Below are positions 58,867 to 64,000 of a stretch of DNA of 64,000 bases, piece after piece. The stretch covers positions 434,001-498,000 of the forward strand of contig NZ_JACAOS010000016.1 of the NCBI RefSeq assembly GCF_013386165.1. Direction: 5' to 3'. Below the pieces are notes generated by a model. The model saw only the letters and a list, made by a program, of their open reading frames with translations. It searched no databases and was not told the DNA's origin. A program made the translations under genes and the position numbers. How positions within the stretch are numbered: position 1 is the stretch's first letter; every line of letters starts with the position of its first letter. Source of the DNA: Pseudomonas gingeri (GTDB lineage: Bacteria; Pseudomonadota; Gammaproteobacteria; Pseudomonadales; Pseudomonadaceae).

Positions 58867-60492
58867 ATGTTTCTTCGTCAACTGAATATCGCACCTCGCG
58901 CCGCGCTGGGTTTTGCCTTGATCGCCTTGCTGGTGGCCTGGCTCGGGGTGTTCGCCCTGGGCCAGATGTCGAACATCCGCGAAGGCGAAGTGGCGGTTGA
59001 AACCCAATGGTTACCGAGCATTCGCGGGGGCGACGAGATCCGCGAGATCATGTTGCGCATCCGCACCATTTCCCTGCGCATGGCCCTCGACCAGGACCCG
59101 AAGAACATTGCGGTGTACCGCGGCCAGATGGATGTCCGTGACAAGGAACTGAGCGAGCGGATCGTTGCCTACGACAAGCTGGTTACCACGCCAGAGACCC
59201 GGGTGTTGTATGACCAGTTCAAGACAACCTTCGCCGCCTACCGCGCCGGTATCGCCCAATCCTTCACCCTGGCCGAGCAGGGCCGCCGCGACGAGCTGAT
59301 CAAACTGCTGCTGGTGGACATGAAGACCGTGGTGGACGGTTCCGGCAAGCAACTCACCGACCTGGCCGACCTCTTTACCAAACAGGTGGCGGCCGAGAGC
59401 CAGAAGTCCGAGGAGCATTACAGTCGCTCGCGGATGATCGTGATCCTGTTCATTGTCTTCGCGGCCCTGGCCACCGTGGGCCTGGCGATGTTGTTGACGC
59501 GCAGCATCGTCAAACCCCTGGGGCAAGCCCTGAGTGCGGCGCAGAATGTGGCGCGCGGCGACCTGACCCAGCGGATCGAAAGCCATGGCGACGATGAGGT
59601 CAGCCATCTGCTCGAAGCCCTGGCCACCATGCAGCAGACCTTGCGTGACACCTTGCAGGGCATCAGCGGCTCGGCGACCACCCTGGCCACGGCGGCGGAC
59701 GAACTGAGTGCAGTGACCCAAGGCAGCACCGAAGGCCTGCAACAGCAGAATCATGAAATCGAACAGGCCGCCACGGCGGTCAACGAAATGACCACGGCGG
59801 TGGAAGAGGTGGCGCGCAATGCCGTGTCCACCTCCGACGCGACACGCCAATCCAGCGAATCGGCGCGACTCGGCCAGGAGCGGGTGAGCGAAACCGTCAG
59901 TGCCATCAGCGCCCTGTCCGGGGATGTCGAGCGCACCGGCGAACTGGTGCGCTCACTGGCCGATCAGTCACAAGGCATCGGCAAGGTGCTGGAAGTGATC
60001 CGGGCGATTGCCGAGCAGACCAATCTGCTGGCGCTCAATGCCGCCATCGAGGCGGCCCGGGCCGGGGAGAGCGGACGAGGGTTTGCCGTGGTCGCCGATG
60101 AAGTGCGGGCCCTGGCCCACCGCACGCAGCAGTCGACCCAGGAGATCGAACAGATGGTGTCCGGCATGCGCAGCGGCTCGACCCTGGCCCTGGAGTCGAT
60201 GCACACCAGCACCGCCCGTGCCGCCAGCACCCTGGCGCTGGCCGAGCGGGCCGGTGAAGCGCTGCTGACCATCACCGCTTCGGTGCATGAAATCCACGAG
60301 CGCAACCTGGTGATCGCCAGCGCGGCGGAAGAACAGGCCCAGGTGGCCCGGGAAGTCGACCGCAACCTGGTGAACATCCGCGACCTGTCGATACGTTCGG
60401 CGACAGGGGCTGATCAGACCAGCGCCGCCAGCCACGAATTGTCGCGGCTGGCGAACTCGCTGCAGGGGATGGTCGGGCGCTTCCAGGTCTGA
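58867..60492 (+). CDS. Methyl-accepting chemotaxis protein (4HB sensor)
   Basis: The 541-residue receptor has a first membrane helix at about 12-32, a periplasmic four-helix-bundle sensor of the 4HB_MCP type (about 35-185) and a second helix at about 190-210 (MIVILFIVFAALATVGLAM). A HAMP domain follows (TRSIVKPLGQALSAAQNVAR), then the signalling hairpin with tip VIRAIAEQTNLLALNAAIEA. The ligand is unknown; the sensor class commonly binds organic acids or amines. It is expressed from a sigma-28 promoter and is convergent with the DedA gene, only 6 bases apart. Confidence 0.92.
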   Translation: MFLRQLNIAPRAALGFALIALLVAWLGVFALGQMSNIREGEVAVETQWLPSIRGGDEIREIMLRIRTISLRMALDQDPKNIAVYRGQMDVRDKELSERIVAYDKLVTTPETRVLYDQFKTTFAAYRAGIAQSFTLAEQGRRDELIKLLLVDMKTVVDGSGKQLTDLADLFTKQVAAESQKSEEHYSRSRMIVILFIVFAALATVGLAMLLTRSIVKPLGQALSAAQNVARGDLTQRIESHGDDEVSHLLEALATMQQTLRDTLQGISGSATTLATAADELSAVTQGSTEGLQQQNHEIEQAATAVNEMTTAVEEVARNAVSTSDATRQSSESARLGQERVSETVSAISALSGDVERTGELVRSLADQSQGIGKVLEVIRAIAEQTNLLALNAAIEAARAGESGRGFAVVADEVRALAHRTQQSTQEIEQMVSGMRSGSTLALESMHTSTARAASTLALAERAGEALLTITASVHEIHERNLVIASAAEEQAQVAREVDRNLVNIRDLSIRSATGADQTSAASHELSRLANSLQGMVGRFQV

Positions 60493-60498
60493 GTCCTT

Positions 60499-61083
60499 TC
60501 AGGCCTTTTGACGTTCCCGCGCCTTGGCCCGCAGATGGCGGACCAGGGCGATCCCGCCGACGACGATCACCACCCCGATGACGATGGGCAGGCGATAGGG
60601 TTTGAGATTGCCCAGCAGGCTTTCGAGAAACTCGCCGGCCCAGTAGCCGGCGCTGGCAAACAGCGTCGCCCAGACCGCAGCCCCGAGTAGGTTCATCAGG
60701 CTGAAGCGCAGCGGTGACAGGCGGCTGGCGCCGATCACCAGCGGGCCCATCAGGCGCATGCCGTAGAGGAAACGCACGGCAAAGATCGAGGTCAGCGGAT
60801 GGCGTTGGATCAGCCCCGTGACCCGATCGATGGCGGCTTGCTGGCGGTGCAGGCGGGGCAGCAGGCGGGCGCCGAAGTAACGTCCGATCCAGAACAGCGC
60901 CTGGTCGCCGAGCATCCCGCCCAGGCTGGCCCAGAAGATCACCAGCGGCAGGTGCAGGATCTGCTGGTGCGCCGCTACCCCGCCGAGGATCAGGATGGTT
61001 TCCCCTTCCAGCAGACAGCCGATGAGGATGGCCCAATAGCCATAGGTGGCGAGCAGGTAATTGAAGTCGATGTGTTCGAACAT
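60499..61083 (-). CDS. DedA-family membrane protein
   Basis: The 194-residue protein has four to five membrane segments and the DedA/SNARE-associated motif region LLEGETILILGGVAAHQQIL and RFLYGMRLMGPLVIGASRLS. It ends in a basic tail (HLRAKARERQKA). DedA proteins function in undecaprenyl-phosphate or lipid flipping and membrane homeostasis. The ATG at 61083 (MFEHIDFNYLLATYGYW) gives the usual length; in-frame Met at 61113 is an alternative, and longer versions would overlap the AraC gene. Confidence 0.87.
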   Translation of the reverse strand: MFEHIDFNYLLATYGYWAILIGCLLEGETILILGGVAAHQQILHLPLVIFWASLGGMLGDQALFWIGRYFGARLLPRLHRQQAAIDRVTGLIQRHPLTSIFAVRFLYGMRLMGPLVIGASRLSPLRFSLMNLLGAAVWATLFASAGYWAGEFLESLLGNLKPYRLPIVIGVVIVVGGIALVRHLRAKARERQKA

Positions 61084-61232
61084 AGCGGGGTACTGATCCT
61101 TGTATCGGTCCATGGACTGGATGGCCGGCGCACCCGGCAGCAGGCGACGGTGTTCTTGGGTCTGATCGACGGGCCGGGCGAAAGTGCCCTGGCGTATCGG
61201 GCTCAATACGGGTTGAGTGCGCTTGTTCGGGT

Positions 61233-62054
61233 TCAGGCCGACTGGCGCGCCAGCCACTCCCGCGGGCTTTCTCCTATCTTGCGGCGAAAGGCCCGCGCCA
61301 ACGCCGACGGGCTTTCATAACCGACCTCATCGGCGATCAGCGCAATCGGCCGGCCCTCGCGCAAACGCTTCTGGGCCAGGCTGACGCGCCAACTGAGCAC
61401 ATAGTCTGCCGGAGTCTGGCCGACCACTTTGTGAAAGTGCGCAGCGAAACTGGCCCGGGACATATTCGACTCCTGTGCCAGATCGGCCACGGTCCAGGGC
61501 CGCTCGGGCTGATTGTGCATCATGGTCATGGCCCGGGCCAGGCGCAGGTCTGCCAAGCCCGACATCATCCCGGTGGTCATGCTGTGGTAGGCCATCATGT
61601 GCCGCAGGAACTGGATCACCATCAACTCGAACAGGCGGTTCATCACCGCTTCCCGGCCACAGTGTTCGGCGAAGGCTTCGGCGAACAGCCAGTCGAGGGT
61701 GTCTTCCAGCATGGGCACCGCGGCGAGGGGCATCACGATGGTGTCGGACAAGGCCACGGACAAGGGGTTGTCGATACCGCCATCGAAACGCAACGACGCG
61801 CAGACCAACTCGGCGGCGTCGGCCTTGCTGGCGATCAGGCGGTGGGGCAGGGGGCGGGGAATCAGGATCAGGCTCGGTTCTTCGATGCGCAGCACCTTGC
61901 CGGCGGTCTCCAGGTTCACCCGACCGCTTTTCAGCAGGTGCACATGCCCGCGTGGCTCCAGGCCGGTGACATCGGCCTTGCCGCGCATCAGGCCGCTGTG
62001 AAAGGTGTCGGCAGCAATACCGAAGTGAGTCAGCAAGGTCGACAGGCGATCCAT
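61233..62054 (-). CDS. AraC-family transcriptional regulator
   Basis: The 273-residue product has an N-terminal cupin-like ligand domain (about 1-160) and a C-terminal AraC double helix-turn-helix (RPWTVADLAQESNMSRASFA; FHKVVGQTPADYVLSWRVSL; LIADEVGYESPSALARAFRR). The ATG at 62054 has GAGAGG six bases upstream. It is divergent from the secreted hydrolase gene with 160 bases between, so it probably controls that gene. The ligand is unknown. Confidence 0.9.
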   Translation of the reverse strand: MDRLSTLLTHFGIAADTFHSGLMRGKADVTGLEPRGHVHLLKSGRVNLETAGKVLRIEEPSLILIPRPLPHRLIASKADAAELVCASLRFDGGIDNPLSVALSDTIVMPLAAVPMLEDTLDWLFAEAFAEHCGREAVMNRLFELMVIQFLRHMMAYHSMTTGMMSGLADLRLARAMTMMHNQPERPWTVADLAQESNMSRASFAAHFHKVVGQTPADYVLSWRVSLAQKRLREGRPIALIADEVGYESPSALARAFRRKIGESPREWLARQSA

Positions 62055-62214
62055 TCTTTTCCTCTCGTTGGCGGCGGAATTAGACGATCTGGCGCATATC
62101 ATCGACAAGAAGGCGCCATTCGTAAAGCTGTTTTGCCCATCATGGCACCACGTTCAGCGACCTGAACGCCGCCGCTTGTGGCGGGTCAGCCATTTCATGC
62201 GAGAGGAAATACCG

Positions 62215-63039
62215 ATGCAAACGCCCCGTTTTTCTGGTGTATCCAAACTGTTCGCCGCGCTCGCCATCGCTGCTGGAGCCTTGTCGATCGGCTGGGCAGG
62301 TTCGGCCGTCGCGGCGGCGCAACCGGGCCAGAAAGCCACCGTGGTCCTGGTCCACGGCGCCTTTGCCGAGTCTGCCAGCTGGAATGGGGTGATTGCCCGC
62401 CTGCAGGCCAAGGGTTATCCGGTGATTGCCGTCGCCAACCCGCTGCACGGCGTGAAGAGTGATTCGGACTACGTGGCCGATATTATCGAGCACACACCGG
62501 GCCCGGTGATCCTGGTCGGGCATTCCTATGGTGGTTCGGTGATTTCCAACGCGGTCCATGGTCGTTCCAACGTCAAGGCTCTGGTCTACGTCGCGGCCTT
62601 CGCCCCGGAAAAAGGCGAGACCGCGCTTGAGCTCTCCGGTCGTTTTCCCGGCAGCACCCTGGGGCCGACCCTGGCGCCGCCGGTGCCGTTGAAAGATGGC
62701 ACGGTGGACCTGTTTATCCAGCAGGATAAATTCGCCGCACAGTTCGCCGCCGATGTCGCGCCCAAGGACGCCGCGTTGATGGCCGCGACCCAGCGCCCGG
62801 TTGCCGAGGCCGCATTGAAGGAGGGTTCCGGTGATCCGGCCTGGAAAACCACGCCGTCCTGGTTCATCTACGGTTCGGCGGACAAGAACATCCCCGAGGC
62901 GGCCCTGAAGTTCATGGCCGAGCGTGCCGGTTCCAAGGAGACCGTGGATATCAAAGGGGCGTCCCATGTGGTGATGGTGTCCCATCCGGACAAGGTGGCG
63001 GCGATCATTGAAGACGCGGCCAAGGCCACGGCGAAATAG
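62215..63039 (+). CDS. Secreted alpha/beta hydrolase
   Basis: The 274-residue product has a signal peptide (LFAALAIAAGALSIGWAGSAVA) and an alpha/beta-hydrolase domain. It carries the oxyanion-hole motif VVLVHGAFAESASWNGV, the nucleophile elbow VGHSYGGSVI, an acid near GSADKNIPEAALKF and the catalytic His in GASHVVMVSHPDKVA. It resembles the esterase/haloperoxidase-like branch, exported to the periplasm or beyond; the substrate is unknown. ATG at 62215 has GAGAGG eight bases upstream. Probable target of the divergent AraC regulator. Confidence 0.9.
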   Translation: MQTPRFSGVSKLFAALAIAAGALSIGWAGSAVAAAQPGQKATVVLVHGAFAESASWNGVIARLQAKGYPVIAVANPLHGVKSDSDYVADIIEHTPGPVILVGHSYGGSVISNAVHGRSNVKALVYVAAFAPEKGETALELSGRFPGSTLGPTLAPPVPLKDGTVDLFIQQDKFAAQFAADVAPKDAALMAATQRPVAEAALKEGSGDPAWKTTPSWFIYGSADKNIPEAALKFMAERAGSKETVDIKGASHVVMVSHPDKVAAIIEDAAKATAK

Positions 63040-63051
63040 GCTTGATCCTGT

Positions 63052-63071
63052 GGCAAGCCCTAGGGCTTGCC
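63052..63071. repeat. 20-bp palindrome between hydrolase and LysR genes
   Basis: GGCAAGCCC-TA-GGGCTTGCC is a perfect inverted repeat overlapping the stop codon of the LysR gene. It sits between two convergent genes and may end both transcripts, although no T-run is present. Confidence 0.55.
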
Positions 63072-63965
63072 CCACTTCTCCAGCGCGAACTCGACGAAGC
63101 TGCGCAGTTTCGGCAGTCGGTAGCGGTCTTGCGCATAAAGCAGGTTCATCGGCCGGCAGGGCAGTTTGTAGGTGCCCAGCAATGACACCAGTCGGCCTTC
63201 GCGCAAATCGTCGCGCAGCAACGCATCCGGCAGCATCACGATGCCCATCCCGGAGAGCCCCGCCTGATACAACGCCGCGGAACTGTTGATGGTGATCGGA
63301 CCACTGACCGGCACCAGGATTTCCCCCTCCGACCCGCTCAGGCTCCATTGTTTTTCCACCGCCCGCCAATCGTCTCCCGCCGGGTAGGTGAAGGCCAGGC
63401 AATCGTGATGTTCGAGGTCCTGGGGAATACGCGGTGTGCCCCGACGTTTCAGATACGACGGCGCGGCACAGATGGTCAGCGCATAGTCCTCCAGCGGTCG
63501 GGCAATCAGTGCCGAAGGTTCGGGTGCACCGAGGCGGATTGCCACATCAAACCCGCTGTCGATCAGGTCTTCGCGCTGGTTGCTGAGCATCACCTCCAGC
63601 TTGATCTGGGGATAACGCAGTACGAATTCGCTCAGGGCCGGGGTCAGGCGCTCGGAGCCGAACGTCAGCGGCGCGGTGATCCGCAGGGTGCCGCTCGGCT
63701 CGCCCTGGGCCTGTTCTGCCAGGCGCTCGGAATCCGCCACCAGCCCCAACACCTCAAGGCAGCGCTGATAGTAGGTCGAACCGAATTCAGTCAGGCGCTG
63801 ACGCCGGGTCGTACGGCTGAGCAGGCTCACCCCGAGTCGCTGTTCCAGTGCCCGCAGGTGGTTGCCGACCATGGTGGTGGACAGGCCGCACTCCAGGGCC
63901 GCCGCGGTCATGCTGCCGCTCTCCACGACCTTCACATACACCTGCATTGCCTGGAACAGGTCCAT
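63060..63965 (-). CDS. LysR-family transcriptional regulator
   Basis: The 301-residue product has an N-terminal winged helix (MQVYVKVVESGSMTAAALEC; GNHLRALEQRLGVSLLSRTT) and a LysR substrate-binding domain from about 90 (GTLRITAPLTFGSERL; DSGFDVAIRLGAPEPSALIA). It resembles the LysR branch that represses or activates adjacent redox or efflux genes. I use the ATG at 63965 (MDLFQAM), the usual start of this subfamily; an in-frame start 24 bases upstream adds a hydrophobic extension. The gene it controls may lie to the right of the window. Confidence 0.9.
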   Translation of the reverse strand: MDLFQAMQVYVKVVESGSMTAAALECGLSTTMVGNHLRALEQRLGVSLLSRTTRRQRLTEFGSTYYQRCLEVLGLVADSERLAEQAQGEPSGTLRITAPLTFGSERLTPALSEFVLRYPQIKLEVMLSNQREDLIDSGFDVAIRLGAPEPSALIARPLEDYALTICAAPSYLKRRGTPRIPQDLEHHDCLAFTYPAGDDWRAVEKQWSLSGSEGEILVPVSGPITINSSAALYQAGLSGMGIVMLPDALLRDDLREGRLVSLLGTYKLPCRPMNLLYAQDRYRLPKLRSFVEFALEKWGKP

Positions 63966-64000
63966 TATCAATCCCAGCTTTAAAATCATTGAAGTAACTT

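Overview
The window is chromosomal DNA from a Pseudomonas of the fluorescens lineage. The evidence is GC-rich, tightly packed genes, gene orders typical of Pseudomonas (petBC-sspAB; lpoA-yraN-gmhA-dolP; a complete mraZ-to-lpxC dcw cluster; cyoABCDE), REP-type palindromes, and a probable RsmX-type small RNA, a class I associate with fluorescens/syringae-type pseudomonads rather than P. aeruginosa. All product calls rest on reading the sequence and family knowledge; no database search was run.

Layout. 1-3 kb: 3' part of cytochrome b (petB), petC, sspA and sspB. 3-7.9 kb: a minus-strand envelope operon (lpoA, yraN, gmhA/diaA, BON lipoprotein) with rsmI divergent from it. 8-8.35 kb: RNase P RNA. 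8.55-26.5 kb: the division and cell-wall cluster mraZ-rsmH-ftsL-ftsI-murE-murF-mraY-murD-ftsW-murG-murC-ddl-ftsQ-ftsA-ftsZ-lpxC, mostly with overlapping stop/start codons. It is led by a sigma-70 promoter with an MraZ repeat operator and closed by a terminator after lpxC.

26.5-41.4 kb is more accessory: a membrane diguanylate cyclase, a four-gene minus-strand operon (membrane fusion protein, RND pump, response regulator, sensor kinase) and a chaperone-usher fimbrial cluster (mini-pilin, pilin, chaperone, usher, second chaperone, two-domain adhesin). 41.5-46.4 kb holds a PAS chemoreceptor (Aer type), a YkgJ-type protein, a small secreted protein, a GNAT acetyltransferase and CheV, which has a sigma-28 promoter.

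46.4-49.4 kb is a nitric-oxide defence unit: norR divergent from flavohaemoglobin hmp, with three GT-N7-AC NorR sites and a sigma-54-like promoter between them. dsbB follows, then the cytochrome bo3 oxidase operon cyoABCDE (51-55.8 kb). 55.8-64 kb has a MocR-type regulator, an unknown protein, the probable RsmX RNA, a DUF4124-like protein, a chemoreceptor with a sigma-28 promoter, a DedA protein, an AraC regulator divergent from a secreted alpha/beta hydrolase, and a LysR regulator.

The most notable non-coding finding is the GGA-hairpin RNA at about 58277-58392. Four small hairpins present AGGA, ATGGA or AGGAT in their loops, followed by a strong terminator, with a half-conserved GacA box about 65 bases upstream. 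Other items of interest are the NorR/hmp control region, the MraZ operator with 10-bp periodicity, a nested palindrome of about 140 bp at 4336-4476, three REPIN-like doublets (one supplying a stop codon), a very short pilin, and a fimbrial chaperone lacking the usual anchoring lysine. I found no CRISPR array, tRNA, insertion sequence or prophage, and no multi-gene system that I would call wholly new.
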